From Nitrospira sp. (GTDB lineage: Bacteria; Nitrospirota; Nitrospiria; Nitrospirales; Nitrospiraceae), in assembly GCA_037045225.1 (NCBI GenBank), contig JBAOHZ010000009.1, positions 1,922,001 through 1,986,000 of the forward strand: a stretch of 64,000 nt of DNA. The letters are read 5' to 3'. Of the stretch, positions 41,502 through 51,008 are shown piece after piece; position 1 is the first letter of the stretch; each line of letters starts with the position of its first letter. The notes beneath the pieces are model-generated. The model was given only the letters and a program-made list of their open reading frames with translations, had not been told where the DNA came from and did not search any database. The position numbers and the translations under genes are program-made.

Positions 41502-43196
41502 ATGTCGTTTCTAGCGCTCGTCCCGCTGTTGCCGTTGTTGACGGCCTTCATCGTGATGACCGGCGATCGTGCGGAGCAGGACCAGAATGCCAGGGCGGGG
41601 TTGTTCCCGGTCGTGGCGGCGTTTCTGGGGTCCCTCATCACCCTGGTGCTGGTGACCTCCGGAGAGCCGGTCACCCTTCAGCTCTACGATCCGGCTTCCG
41701 TCGCCAACCTCGCCTTCCCCATCGGCTTCTACATCGACCGGCTCAGCGCGGTCATGATGGTCCTGATCACCGGCGTCACCACGCTCATCTATCGCTACTC
41801 CATGGGCTACATGTATCAGGATCGCGGGTATCGCCGGTATCTCGGGATGCTCGGCATCACAACCTCGGTCTTGCTCTGCATGGTGTCCAGCGCCAACCTG
41901 GTGATGTTGTTTGTGTTCTGGCAGATCCTCTCGTGGCTGCTGTTTCTGCTTGCGCACAATCACAGCCATGCCGCCACCCTGTCCGGCGCAGCGAACACGT
42001 TTACGATGTTGCGGCTGAGCGATGCGGCGTTCCTGGCCGGTATCGTCCTGGCCTATTCGCTGTACGGCACATTTGAGTTCCAGACCTTGTTTGCCCGCGC
42101 TGCAGACACGCCCGTCACCCTGTCCCTCTGGCCTGACCTCGGCTGGGAGATCAACGGTGTCACGGCGGTGACCCTGCTTATTTTCGTCGGGGCCATGGGC
42201 AAATCGGCGCAGTTCCCGATCCACACCTGGCTGCCGCGATCGCTCTATGCACCGACCCCGGTCCACGCGCTCCTGCACGCCGGCATCATCAACGCCGGTG
42301 GATTTCTCCTGAACCGCCTCGCCCCGCTCTACGGCCTGAGCCCGACCACCCTCCATGTGGTGTTCGTCATTGGGATGCTCACGGCCATTCTGGGCGCGAC
42401 CATGATGTTGACGCAGAACGACATCAAGAAGACGCTCGGCTTTTCGACGATCGGCCAGATGGGGTACATGATTATGGAATGCGGCCTGGGCGCCTTCTCC
42501 CTCGCCGTCTTCCATCTCATCGCGCATGGTCTGTTCAAAGGTACGGTGTTCTTGAACTGCGGCAACGTCATCCACAAGGCCCGCCAGGAACCTTCTTTTC
42601 CGCAAACCGACCGCGAGGCGGAGGAACGCAGCTTCTCCAACCTCACCTGGTCCACCGGGTTCCTGACGACGCTGCTGCTGCCGCTCGTGATCCTGCTCGT
42701 CACGCATGGGGTCTTGCGCATTCCGCTGATCGATTCACAGGGCACGGTAATTTTCCTGTTTTTCATCTGGGTGACTTCCTCGCAGGCGATTCTCTCGCTG
42801 ACGCGTATTCGCGCCGTGGCCTCCTGGAAGGTCTCCGCCGCCATGCTGGTGACGCTCATTATCGTGGTCTTCACGTATCTGTTCGCGGTAGAGAGCTTTA
42901 CGCACTTTCTCTATCCGAATCCGGAGGTGGTGGCCTCCTATTTCAAGGCCGCGGCATTGCCGGGCCGCCTGTTCGACAGTCTGGTGGTCGGCACAACGTT
43001 GCTGACCATCCTCAGCTGGGTGTATCTCTATGCGCATGCGCATGGACGCACCGTCAAAATTCCCGGATGGATCGACGTGCTGCTCGTCCGCCTGTATGTC
43101 CTGTTCATGAACCGACTCTACTTGGATCAGCTGTATCTCAAGCTCGGCCAGATTGTGGCGCGCGTCGCCCATCACCTGGAAAAGCGCCTGTCGTGA
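41502..43196 (+). CDS. dabB: DabB-type NuoL/ND5-like proton-channel subunit of an inorganic-carbon transporter
   Basis: 564 residues, start ATG 41502; the earlier frame has no signal features. About 14-15 membrane helices. Antiporter-like core: YIDRLSAVMMVLITGVTTLIYRYSMGYM, VFWQILSWLLFLLAHNH, GAMGKSAQFPIHTWLPRSLYAPTPVHALLHAGIINAGGFLLNR and TMMLTQNDIKKTLGFSTIGQMGYMIM, with the proton-path Lys and His of complex I NuoL. With DabA it forms the DAB complex that loads CO2/bicarbonate using the ion gradient. No other nuo genes flank it, which separates it from complex I. Followed 55 bp later by the second membrane subunit. Confidence 0.93.
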   Translation: MSFLALVPLLPLLTAFIVMTGDRAEQDQNARAGLFPVVAAFLGSLITLVLVTSGEPVTLQLYDPASVANLAFPIGFYIDRLSAVMMVLITGVTTLIYRYSMGYMYQDRGYRRYLGMLGITTSVLLCMVSSANLVMLFVFWQILSWLLFLLAHNHSHAATLSGAANTFTMLRLSDAAFLAGIVLAYSLYGTFEFQTLFARAADTPVTLSLWPDLGWEINGVTAVTLLIFVGAMGKSAQFPIHTWLPRSLYAPTPVHALLHAGIINAGGFLLNRLAPLYGLSPTTLHVVFVIGMLTAILGATMMLTQNDIKKTLGFSTIGQMGYMIMECGLGAFSLAVFHLIAHGLFKGTVFLNCGNVIHKARQEPSFPQTDREAEERSFSNLTWSTGFLTTLLLPLVILLVTHGVLRIPLIDSQGTVIFLFFIWVTSSQAILSLTRIRAVASWKVSAAMLVTLIIVVFTYLFAVESFTHFLYPNPEVVASYFKAAALPGRLFDSLVVGTTLLTILSWVYLYAHAHGRTVKIPGWIDVLLVRLYVLFMNRLYLDQLYLKLGQIVARVAHHLEKRLS

Positions 43197-43251
43197 CCGC
43201 TCAACCCAGCCGCGCCAACAACTCAGCCGCACCGGCTATCGGAGGCCAGTC

Positions 43252-44559
43252 ATGATCAAGCCCTGGATGACACCGTGGCTGCTCATGGCCGTTCCGTTCC
43301 TGGGCGCGGGACTCGGACTACTCCAGCGGTCCTCGCTCCAACGAATGAAAACCTCGGCCCTGCTGACCGCCGCAGCGAGTCTGCTTATCGTGATCGGGAC
43401 ACCCTTGGCGTTGGGCGAGACGCTGGTCGGTGTGCCCTTTCTCTGCCTGCTGCCGCTGACGGCGTTTCTTTCGCTCCTCGGTCAACCGTTGCACCGCGAC
43501 AATGGCCCGGCCTGGACGATGACGCTGGTGTTGCTGGGGCTGGGGCTCGGCATCCTCACCGGTCAGGCGCCTGTCCACGACATCTTGCTGATAATCCTGC
43601 CCGGCATTCTGTGCAGCCTGCTCTATCGGTATCAATCCGGCGCCACTTCGGACACGTGGCGAGGGTTGTCGGTCTATGGCCTGGGAATGGCATCGGCCCT
43701 GCTGGCGTGGCTGTTCCCGGCACCGGCCTCGACGGTGGCCCTGTTGGTCGCCTGTGCCACACTGCTGCCGCTCCTGCCCGCTCACAGCGGGTTCATGGCG
43801 ACCTTGACCGGATTGCCGGGCAATCTCCCCGCGTTTCTCGCCTTCCTGCTTCCGACCATCGGATTCCATACCCTGCTGTCGGTGCTCCCGAACCTGACGG
43901 TCACGACACTGCGCACCGTGGCGATTCTGGCACTCGCGGGTGCCGTTTACGGTTCGCTCCGAGCATTGATTCAAACACGTCCGCTCCCTCGGCTCGCGTA
44001 TGGCGCTCTCGCATTTTTCAGTCTGCTCTGGTGGTATATCGCCGACACCGGCACCGCCCCCATGCAAGCCACGGTCTACCTTAGTGCCGTGGGGCTCGCG
44101 GCGAGCGGACTGCTGCTGGCCTGGTACGCGATCCGGGCCCGTTATGGCGATATCGATCTGCGCGCACTCGGCGGTCTCGCCTATCCCATGCCTCGCTTCA
44201 GCACGTTGTTGGCGTTACTGGCGCTCGCGGCCTTGGGCATGCCGCCCTTCGGCGTGTTTTCCGGCTTCCTGGGCATGCTGCTCATGCCCACGTTTTCGCC
44301 CTCCGGGCCCTTTACCGTCATCATGATCGTCTGGCTCACGGCCTCCTGGTACTACATCGATCTCGTGCAACAGCTCGTCTTCGGCCGGCAACGCCTGGAC
44401 ATCCGCTACGAGGACTTGCGTCAGACGGAGTTCACCTCGTTGGTGCTGCTGTTGCTGTTACTACTGGCCCTCGGCACCGCCCCCTCGCGCTTCTTCGATT
44501 CGTATGCGCCGACACCCGCGCCCACTGTCGCCATGCAGGAGCACACATGGATCCGGTGA
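43252..44559 (+). CDS. second NuoM/N-like membrane subunit of the DAB cluster
   Basis: 435 residues from ATG 43252 (GGAGG 6 bases upstream). Some 12 hydrophobic helices. It resembles ND4/NuoM-type antiporter subunits in helix layout (SFSGFLGML..., IVWLTASWYYIDLVQQLVFG) but lacks the LHA(x)nK quinone-path motif and the GxxxKxxxFPxHxWLP signature seen in its neighbour, so its ion path looks degenerate. Two-subunit membrane parts occur in some DAB-type clusters. It overlaps dabA by 13 bp, implying coupled translation and a shared complex. Confidence 0.8.
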   Translation: MIKPWMTPWLLMAVPFLGAGLGLLQRSSLQRMKTSALLTAAASLLIVIGTPLALGETLVGVPFLCLLPLTAFLSLLGQPLHRDNGPAWTMTLVLLGLGLGILTGQAPVHDILLIILPGILCSLLYRYQSGATSDTWRGLSVYGLGMASALLAWLFPAPASTVALLVACATLLPLLPAHSGFMATLTGLPGNLPAFLAFLLPTIGFHTLLSVLPNLTVTTLRTVAILALAGAVYGSLRALIQTRPLPRLAYGALAFFSLLWWYIADTGTAPMQATVYLSAVGLAASGLLLAWYAIRARYGDIDLRALGGLAYPMPRFSTLLALLALAALGMPPFGVFSGFLGMLLMPTFSPSGPFTVIMIVWLTASWYYIDLVQQLVFGRQRLDIRYEDLRQTEFTSLVLLLLLLLALGTAPSRFFDSYAPTPAPTVAMQEHTWIR

Positions 44560-47500
44560 TCCGCACCGACGACCCGGCAGACCTCGAAGCCCGCCGCATG
44601 GAGCTGCGAGGCATGATCCGTCTCGCCAGCGAAGTCATTGCGCAGTATTGGCCCATGCGGACCTTCGTCCACCACAACCCGCTTCACAGCCTGGAGTATC
44701 TCCCGTTTGCCGAAACGGTCCGTCGTGGACGCCAATTCTTAGGCGGCAACGGGTATCTCCCCGGTGACGTGTATCGGCGTTATCTGAAGTCGGGCAGAAT
44801 TCTCGTCCGCCACATCGACGAGGCGCTGGCATCGCTCGCGCTCGACCAGGAAATCGATCTTGGCCCCTGCCGCATTTCGCATCGCGACGTGTTGCGGTCC
44901 TGCCTGACCCATGGCTTGTCCAGCGCCACCGACGAGCCGTTTGATCGGCTGATGGAACACGAACCGAATGAAGAACAGGTCGATGCCCTGGCAGAACGAC
45001 TGGCCTCATTCTCCACCGCCACCGTACAGGAACGGATCACTGCCACGGTGAGGGAGGATGTGGGCGCCCTCGGACACCATCTCACCCTCTCCAGCTGGTG
45101 CGACCAGACGCTCGGGACTCAGATCGTTGAACAGATCAACAGCGAACTGGTCAAATGGTGTGAAGCGTTTCTAGACGAAGGCCACGCGACCTGGTCGATG
45201 CCGGGACGAGACCAGGGCCTCTACGCAGCCTGGAAGCAGGTGGCAGGGAAAGAGTGGGCGACGTGCGGCATTGTGGACAGCCGGCGGAAAATTTCGGCGC
45301 TGCCGGAACACCCCGAAGACGCCGTCTTGGACTGTCTCGAGGCGCTGGCGATCCCCGTGAAATTCCGGCAGGACTACCTCTCGCTCCAACTGGCGGCTCT
45401 CCCGGGTTGGGCCGGCTTCATTAAATGGCGCGCGGAAGAAACCGACTATGCCTGGCAGCAGGCCTACCCTGTCGGGCTGGTGAAGTTCCTCGCCGTCCGC
45501 CTGTGGTATGTACGCGAACTGGTCCAAAAAGTTTGCCGGGACGAATTAGGCATCGACGGAAACTATCCCGCGGTGATGGACTACATGACGCGCCAGTCTC
45601 ATGCGTATGTCATGCATAAGGAATGGACTGCCGGACGGCTCCCCGCCGCCTTTGCCGACCGAGTCGCTCACCTCCATCACACAATGCGCCAGCGGCAACA
45701 GGAAGCGCCGGTGCTCTCCCACAAATGGGAGTCGCTGACCCAGCACTACCAGATCGAGTTCGGACCTCGTCGCGAGCGAGCCGCGCAACGGCTCATGGCT
45801 CGCCGCTTGCTCACGCTGGCGCAGGCGCTCGAGATCGTTCCGGCGCTCCTCATGGACGGTCCGCTGACGGCCCTTCGCACCCTACTGGACTGGATTGAGG
45901 CCTTTCCGGAATCCGCGCATGGCCCGGTGTGGCTCAAGGCCTTCGAGGCCGGGTACCAAGATCACCTCTTCGGCATGCTGTTGCGTGCGCCGGTCAAACC
46001 CCAACCCGCTGCCGCCGAGCCACAAGCGCCGGTACGACCCCATTCCCAATCGGTCTTTTGCATCGATGTGCGGTCCGAGCCGTTCCGTCGCCACCTGGAA
46101 TCGACCGGGGCCAACGACACCTATGGGTTTGCCGGGTTCTTTGCGGTCTTCATCCGCTACCGGGCTTGGGGCAAGGAACACGAGACGGAGCAGTTCCCCG
46201 TCATCATGCGTGCGAAAAACGAGGTGCGCGAGATCCCCCGCAGCTATCTGGATCACTACGTATCCAAACACCAGTCGCGCGCTAAACTGGTTCACGCCGG
46301 ACATACGCTCCTGCATGATCTGAAAGAAAACGTCGTCACCCCCTATGTCATGGTGGAGTCGCTGGGCTGGTTCTACGCGCTGCCCATGATGGGCAAAACG
46401 ATGTTGCCGGCCTTCTACAAACGTCTGACCGGTTGGGTGCGGCGGTTGTTTGTCCCGCCCATCGCGACGATTCTCACGGTGGACAAACTGGCGCCGGCGG
46501 AAACCGAGGAGATGGTGGTCTCCGAGCAGCGAGCCTTAATCTGGAAGGCTCTGCGCGACCGACTGGGGCTGCACGGATCGCGGGTCGAGGCCGAATTCGT
46601 CGAGGCCTTACGGCGGCGGGCACTGGACGACGATGCACCAGTGGAACCGTTCCTGAGCGAGGCGGCCAAATCGGTCGATCTGTCGACCGAACAACTCACG
46701 ACCTTCCTCGAAGAACTCCGGCGGCACTACCGGATCAATCGCCGCGCGGCCTCCCGCCAGAAAGAACGGATCACGCGGACCGGCTTTACGCTCGACGAAC
46801 AGGTCATGACCATAGAAACCGCCCTGCGCATGATGGGCCTGGTCAGAAACTTTGCCCGGCTCGTGCTCTTCTGCGCCCATGGCAGCACCACCGAGAACAA
46901 CCCGTTCGAATCGGCGCTGGACTGCGGCGCTTGCGGGGGAAACGAAGGCAAACCGAACGCGCGTGTGCTGGCCGCGATGGCCAACCGCCCGCCCGTGCGG
47001 GAACGCCTGGCGAAACGCGGCATCGAAATACCGCCCGACACCCATTTCCTGGCCGGGCAGGTCGATACCACCACGGATGAGGTGCACCTGTTCGATCTCG
47101 AAGATGCGCCCCCTACCCACCGCAAAGACGTGACCCGACTGTACGACGATTTACGCGAAGCCGCGCAACTGACCAGTCAGGAACGTTGCAGCCGGTTCCC
47201 CGATGTGGGGGCTGTCCTGCCCCTTGACGAGGCGTCGGCACATGTGGCCGGACGGAGCGCGGACTGGAGCCAGGTGCGGCCGGAATGGGGCTTGTCCAGC
47301 AACACGACCTTCATCATCGGCCGCCGGGAGCTGACCAAAGGATTGAACCTGGCCGGACGCGTCTTCCTGCACTCGTACGACTATCGGGAAGATCCGACCG
47401 GCCGCTGGCTGGAAGTGCTCCTGACCGCGCCGCAGGTGGTGGCGCAGTGGATCAACATGGAGCATTATTTCTCAGCCGTGGACAACGATGTGTATGGAAG

Positions 47501-47816
47501 CGGGAGCAAGATTTACCACAACGTGGTCGGCCGCATCGGAATCATGTCCGGCCCCTGGAGCGATCTCCGGCTCGGTCTGGCCTGGCAGACCGTCATGAAC
47601 GACGAGATGCCCTACCATGAACCCATGCGGCTCCTGACACTGGTGGAGGCGTCGCGTGCGCGGATCGAAAAACTCATCGCGCGACACGAGGTGCTACAAC
47701 ATTTCTATCACAACGAGTGGGTACACCTGGCTACGCTGGACCCGGAGGACGGAGTCTGGTACCGCTACATGCCGTCGGGTGTCTGGCGCCGTGTCAGAAA
47801 TCCTAGTGACACATAG
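44547..47816 (+). CDS. dabA: DabA (DUF2309) carbonic-anhydrase-like subunit
   Basis: 1089 residues, overlapping the preceding gene by 13 bp, AGGAG before the ATG. Zinc site of the family is present: Cys505 and Asp507 in VFCIDVRSE, His778 in FCAHGSTTENN and Cys793 in ALDCGACGG. The spacing C-x-D and H-14-C equals that of Halothiobacillus DabA (C351, D353, H524, C539). DabA is a cytoplasmic beta-carbonic-anhydrase-like protein that, bound to DabB, traps CO2 as bicarbonate, vital to an autotroph. The N-terminal RTFVHHNPLHSLEYLPF motif is also conserved. Confidence 0.96.
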   Translation: MDPVIRTDDPADLEARRMELRGMIRLASEVIAQYWPMRTFVHHNPLHSLEYLPFAETVRRGRQFLGGNGYLPGDVYRRYLKSGRILVRHIDEALASLALDQEIDLGPCRISHRDVLRSCLTHGLSSATDEPFDRLMEHEPNEEQVDALAERLASFSTATVQERITATVREDVGALGHHLTLSSWCDQTLGTQIVEQINSELVKWCEAFLDEGHATWSMPGRDQGLYAAWKQVAGKEWATCGIVDSRRKISALPEHPEDAVLDCLEALAIPVKFRQDYLSLQLAALPGWAGFIKWRAEETDYAWQQAYPVGLVKFLAVRLWYVRELVQKVCRDELGIDGNYPAVMDYMTRQSHAYVMHKEWTAGRLPAAFADRVAHLHHTMRQRQQEAPVLSHKWESLTQHYQIEFGPRRERAAQRLMARRLLTLAQALEIVPALLMDGPLTALRTLLDWIEAFPESAHGPVWLKAFEAGYQDHLFGMLLRAPVKPQPAAAEPQAPVRPHSQSVFCIDVRSEPFRRHLESTGANDTYGFAGFFAVFIRYRAWGKEHETEQFPVIMRAKNEVREIPRSYLDHYVSKHQSRAKLVHAGHTLLHDLKENVVTPYVMVESLGWFYALPMMGKTMLPAFYKRLTGWVRRLFVPPIATILTVDKLAPAETEEMVVSEQRALIWKALRDRLGLHGSRVEAEFVEALRRRALDDDAPVEPFLSEAAKSVDLSTEQLTTFLEELRRHYRINRRAASRQKERITRTGFTLDEQVMTIETALRMMGLVRNFARLVLFCAHGSTTENNPFESALDCGACGGNEGKPNARVLAAMANRPPVRERLAKRGIEIPPDTHFLAGQVDTTTDEVHLFDLEDAPPTHRKDVTRLYDDLREAAQLTSQERCSRFPDVGAVLPLDEASAHVAGRSADWSQVRPEWGLSSNTTFIIGRRELTKGLNLAGRVFLHSYDYREDPTGRWLEVLLTAPQVVAQWINMEHYFSAVDNDVYGSGSKIYHNVVGRIGIMSGPWSDLRLGLAWQTVMNDEMPYHEPMRLLTLVEASRARIEKLIARHEVLQHFYHNEWVHLATLDPEDGVWYRYMPSGVWRRVRNPSDT

Positions 47817-47866
47817 ATGAACAGCCATCATTGCCGAGAGAAGATCTTTTTCAAAGGAGTGGAGAC

Positions 47867-48208
47867 ATGGCCGCACTCACGTTGCATCCCATGAAAGAAA
47901 TTCGCGTCATCGTGTCGGGTGAGCATCGGCCCTTTGTGACCGAGTTGTTGGACAAGGTGGAGGCGACCGGCTACACCATCATCGGCAATATCTCGGGGAA
48001 AGGCCATCATGGCGTCCGTGAAGCCCATTTTATGTTCAGTGAGCAGGAGAGCCTGGTCATGATCATGGCGGTGGTGCCGGAAGAAAAGGTGGAACCGGTG
48101 CTGGCCGGGTTACGACCGCTGTTCGAACGACACTCGGGCGTCATGTTCGTCTCCGATGTCGCCGTCAGCCGACGCGAATACTTCGGCAAGAAGAACGCCA
48201 AGTCCTGA
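47867..48208 (+). CDS. PII-like (DUF190/CPII-type) signalling protein
   Basis: 113 residues from ATG 47867, with AAAGGAG 7 bases upstream. Ferredoxin-like PII fold: KEIRVIVSGEHRPFVTELLDKVEATGYTIIGNISGKGHHG, T-loop region short, then ESLVMIMAVVPEEKVEPVLAGLRPLFERHSGVMFVSDVAVSRREYF. It lacks the uridylylated Tyr of GlnB. PII-like proteins next to bicarbonate transporters (SbtB, CutA-like CPII) sense adenylates or bicarbonate and regulate the transporter. It follows dabA by 50 bp, so probably tunes the DAB complex. Confidence 0.87.
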   Translation: MAALTLHPMKEIRVIVSGEHRPFVTELLDKVEATGYTIIGNISGKGHHGVREAHFMFSEQESLVMIMAVVPEEKVEPVLAGLRPLFERHSGVMFVSDVAVSRREYFGKKNAKS

Positions 48209-48260
48209 CCGGCAGACCGGAAACCAGCGGCTGGTGAGCCCGCAGGGCGTGGGACCGACC

Positions 48261-48289
48261 TTGTCTTCTCACCGGTGATTGTCTACAAT
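48261..48289 (+). promoter_or_regulatory. putative sigma-70 promoter for the 89-residue protein
   Basis: TTGTCT, 17-base spacer, TACAAT, followed by the GTG start at 48325 about 36 bases downstream. Good -10 match (five of six). Confidence 0.5.
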
Positions 48290-48324
48290 GTGCTCCCGTT
48301 GGCCTGTAAGAGGAAGGACGGCAC

Positions 48325-48594
48325 GTGAAGGGATTACGGTTTGAACGGCTCGGGCGAAACCGCCACTACAACATTATCTTCCACATCGGCAGCAGCTATG
48401 TGCCGGTGAGCGACGAGGCCATCGACGAGCTGAAAGCCCAGACCCTCCTGTCCTCCGAGCGCTTTCTCGACCTCCTCCTCGACAAAATCGGCTACACCAG
48501 TTACCTCAAGGACCAGATCCGCGCCGAGCTTCAAGCCTCTGGAGATCCCATGACCCAGATGACCGTCCTCCAAGGCGCCATCCGGGAACTGTAA
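48325..48594 (+). CDS. 89-residue protein of unknown function
   Basis: Starts at GTG 48325 (AGGAAGG 6 bases upstream). Sequence is well-formed and mostly alpha/beta: LRFERLGRNRHYNIIFHIGSSYVPVSDEAIDELKAQTLL, then ERFLDLLLDKIGYTSYLKDQIRAELQASG. No known motif; no signal or membrane helix. Separated from the PII-like gene by a spacer with its own promoter, so independent of the DAB operon. Confidence 0.7.
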   Translation: MKGLRFERLGRNRHYNIIFHIGSSYVPVSDEAIDELKAQTLLSSERFLDLLLDKIGYTSYLKDQIRAELQASGDPMTQMTVLQGAIREL

Positions 48595-48793
48595 GGCGCG
48601 ACGCCTGTTGCCCCTCACACATCCCGCATCACTCCCGCACTCTCTATTGTGCCTCGGTCTTCCCCTGGATAAAACAGCATATTCTGGTTACTCTACAGTC
48701 CGGACGGGTACGGAACTCTAAAGAACCACCTGCGACATGTGACCAGCGTTCTACCCCGTTCACACTCTCGTTTCTCACTGAGGCACTTCCAGC

Positions 48794-49897
48794 ATGGCGA
48801 TGCAGATCGACGAGGCCACTCGCTCCTACGAGCACTGGCTCTCCACATATATGCCCCTCATCCCGGCAGACCTCGCACTCAAACATGCCGCCATGCGACG
48901 GGACGCGTTTTCGTTTTTGCGGGCCACCTTTTACCGGTGGATGCAACTGTGGCCAAGTATCTGCGCGGATGTCGCCGCGGCACCCGCGTTGTTGGCCGTC
49001 GGCGATCTCCACCTCGAAAACTTTGGAACTTGGCGGGACCGGGAAGGCCGTCTGACCTGGGGCGTCAACGACTTCGATGAAACGGCCCTCCTGCCCTACA
49101 CCAATGACCTGATGCGTCTGGCCGTCAGCGCCAGACTCGCCATCAAGACGGACCAGTTGAGCCTGAGCCCCAAAGCCGCTTCAGAGGCGCTGCTGACCGG
49201 GTACCTCGAAGGACTGCAGTCCAGCGGACAACCGTTCGTGCTGGCAGAACAGCACAGCTGGCTGCGCGACCTCGCCACCAGCAAGCTCCGTCACCCGGTG
49301 AAGTTCTGGAAGAAGATGCAGGCTCTGCCGCCGGCTCAAGGACCCGTGCCTCAGTCCCTACGCCTGCTGTTCAACCGCCTGATGCCGGAGCCGGGACTGT
49401 CCTGGAGTCTGCACCACCGCGTGTCTGGAGTGGGAAGCCTGGGACGTCCGCGTTATGTCGCTCTGGCAGACTGGCAGGGAGGCATGATCGCACGTGAAGC
49501 CAAGGCCTTGGCGCCCTCTGCCGTGGTGTGGGCCAGAGGTGGACGGGATACGACCATCCTGTATCAATCGATCGTGGACCAGGCTGTCCGGTCCGCCGAC
49601 CCCTTTGTGCAACTCCATGAAATCTGGATCGTGCGCCGGCTTTCTCCCTACTGTTCCCGAATCGACCTGACCGCCCTGCCGAAGAAGCGGGATGAAGGGC
49701 AACTGCTCTATACCATGGGCCAGGAAACCGCCAACGTGCATCTGGGAAGTCGAGATGCTATCGGACCCGTACGACGAGACCTGTCCAAAAGAAAAGGCGA
49801 CTGGCTTCGAGCAGGATCCAAAGCCATGGCCCGTGTCATGTTCACAGAGTGGAAGAAGTGGGTGGATAGGCCGCTTACGAAAGACGCTCGAACATAG
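48794..49897 (+). CDS. DUF2252 family protein
   Basis: 367 residues. Diagnostic DUF2252 motifs: KHAAMRRDAFSFLRATFYRWMQ, VGDLHLENFGTWRDREGRLTWGVNDFDETALLPYTNDLMRLA (kinase-like catalytic region related to aminoglycoside phosphotransferases) and GSLGRPRYVALADWQGG. The HLENFG and DFDE segments occupy the positions of catalytic and metal-binding residues in the protein-kinase fold. Substrate unknown. Convergent with the TPR gene. Confidence 0.9.
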   Translation: MAMQIDEATRSYEHWLSTYMPLIPADLALKHAAMRRDAFSFLRATFYRWMQLWPSICADVAAAPALLAVGDLHLENFGTWRDREGRLTWGVNDFDETALLPYTNDLMRLAVSARLAIKTDQLSLSPKAASEALLTGYLEGLQSSGQPFVLAEQHSWLRDLATSKLRHPVKFWKKMQALPPAQGPVPQSLRLLFNRLMPEPGLSWSLHHRVSGVGSLGRPRYVALADWQGGMIAREAKALAPSAVVWARGGRDTTILYQSIVDQAVRSADPFVQLHEIWIVRRLSPYCSRIDLTALPKKRDEGQLLYTMGQETANVHLGSRDAIGPVRRDLSKRKGDWLRAGSKAMARVMFTEWKKWVDRPLTKDART

Positions 49898-49951
49898 ACG
49901 CTCGTAGCAGGGCGGGCGATCCGAAAACAAGGAAGCACATCCCTCGAATCC

Positions 49952-50989
49952 TCAATCCCCAGTCTGGCCGCTGGTGAAGAGTGCGTTCATGATGGCGTTT
50001 TTTTTGGTGGGATCTTTTTCAAAACGGATGGCTTTGGAGAAGTTTTCGGCGGCGCTTTCCCGCTTGCCCTTGGCGGCGTAAATCCTCCCGATGCCGTAGA
50101 GCGCCTGGGCTTCTTCCGGGTTGGCTTTCAAGGCTTTGCTGAAGGCCTCCATGGCCTCCGAGGCTCTCGATTGCTCCATCAACAACCAGCCGAGTGCAGT
50201 GTGGGCCGAGGCAAGCTCCGGATTGAGCTGCGTCGCTTCACGATATTCCTTCAAGGCGAGATCCATCCGCCCCTTGGTTTCATAGACTCCGCCGAGCGCG
50301 AAATGGATTTCCGCGTCGCGCGGGTTGAGCCGCAAGGCTTCTTTGTAGGCTTGCAGCGCCGGTTCAAATTTGCCCTGCTCCGCCAGGGCACAGCCAAGAT
50401 TGGCATGGGCCAACCCGTCGTTGGGATTCAGCTTGATCACTTCGCGATATTGGGGAATGGCCATTTCAAGTCGGCCCTGCTCCTGGTAAGCCACGCCGAG
50501 ATTCGTGCGCGCGGGCGCAAATTCAGGAGCCAGCTTCACCGCCTCGCGATATTCCTTGATGGCCATTTCAAGATGATCGGCTCGCTCGTGAATCTGAGCT
50601 AGGAAATAGTGAGGATAGGGCGAGTGCGGAGCCAGCCTCGCGGCTTCTTTGTAGGACGCCATCGATTGTTCCGACTGACCGGACTGGGCCAAGAACAATC
50701 CCTGCACCAGATGCGCCTGGGCATTGTCGGAATGCCGCTCTGCGATGGACTGCACCCATTCACGCACGCGCTCGATATCGTCGGTCTCTTGCAACGCGCG
50801 AGCGTACACCCGCCAGGCGTCGGCGAATTCTCCACGAATCAGGTGGGTGATATTCAAGGCGAAGTACGGGTGAGGATCTTTTTCACCGGCGGTCTCCACC
50901 GCGCGGGCCCATTCTGAGGCCTCATACCCGACCCGGTCCCAGTCCCCTGCCAGGAGGGCCGTTTCGATTCTGTCTTGGTGTGTACTCAT
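49952..50989 (-). CDS. TPR protein
   Basis: 345 residues without signal or membrane segment. At least seven consecutive TPR motifs from about residue 80: each 34 residues with A-x-x-x-Y-x-E-A-L/V-x-L-x-P spacing, e.g. KEYREAVKLAPEFAPARTNLG, PQYREVIKLNPNDGLAHANLG, QAYKEALRLNPRDAEIHFALGG and KEYREATQLNPELASAHTALG. Protein-protein interaction scaffold, cytosolic. Ends in GQTGD, 19 bp before the ThyX-like gene begins upstream. Confidence 0.88.
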   Translation of the reverse strand: MSTHQDRIETALLAGDWDRVGYEASEWARAVETAGEKDPHPYFALNITHLIRGEFADAWRVYARALQETDDIERVREWVQSIAERHSDNAQAHLVQGLFLAQSGQSEQSMASYKEAARLAPHSPYPHYFLAQIHERADHLEMAIKEYREAVKLAPEFAPARTNLGVAYQEQGRLEMAIPQYREVIKLNPNDGLAHANLGCALAEQGKFEPALQAYKEALRLNPRDAEIHFALGGVYETKGRMDLALKEYREATQLNPELASAHTALGWLLMEQSRASEAMEAFSKALKANPEEAQALYGIGRIYAAKGKRESAAENFSKAIRFEKDPTKKNAIMNALFTSGQTGD

Positions 50990-51008
50990 GATGAAAGCGG
51001 TACGCCGT

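Noticed and set aside
41511..42707. 398-codon minus-strand frame over dabB
   Set aside because: Rich in R, E, Q, H and G, the reverse complement of membrane-protein codons; no start signal.
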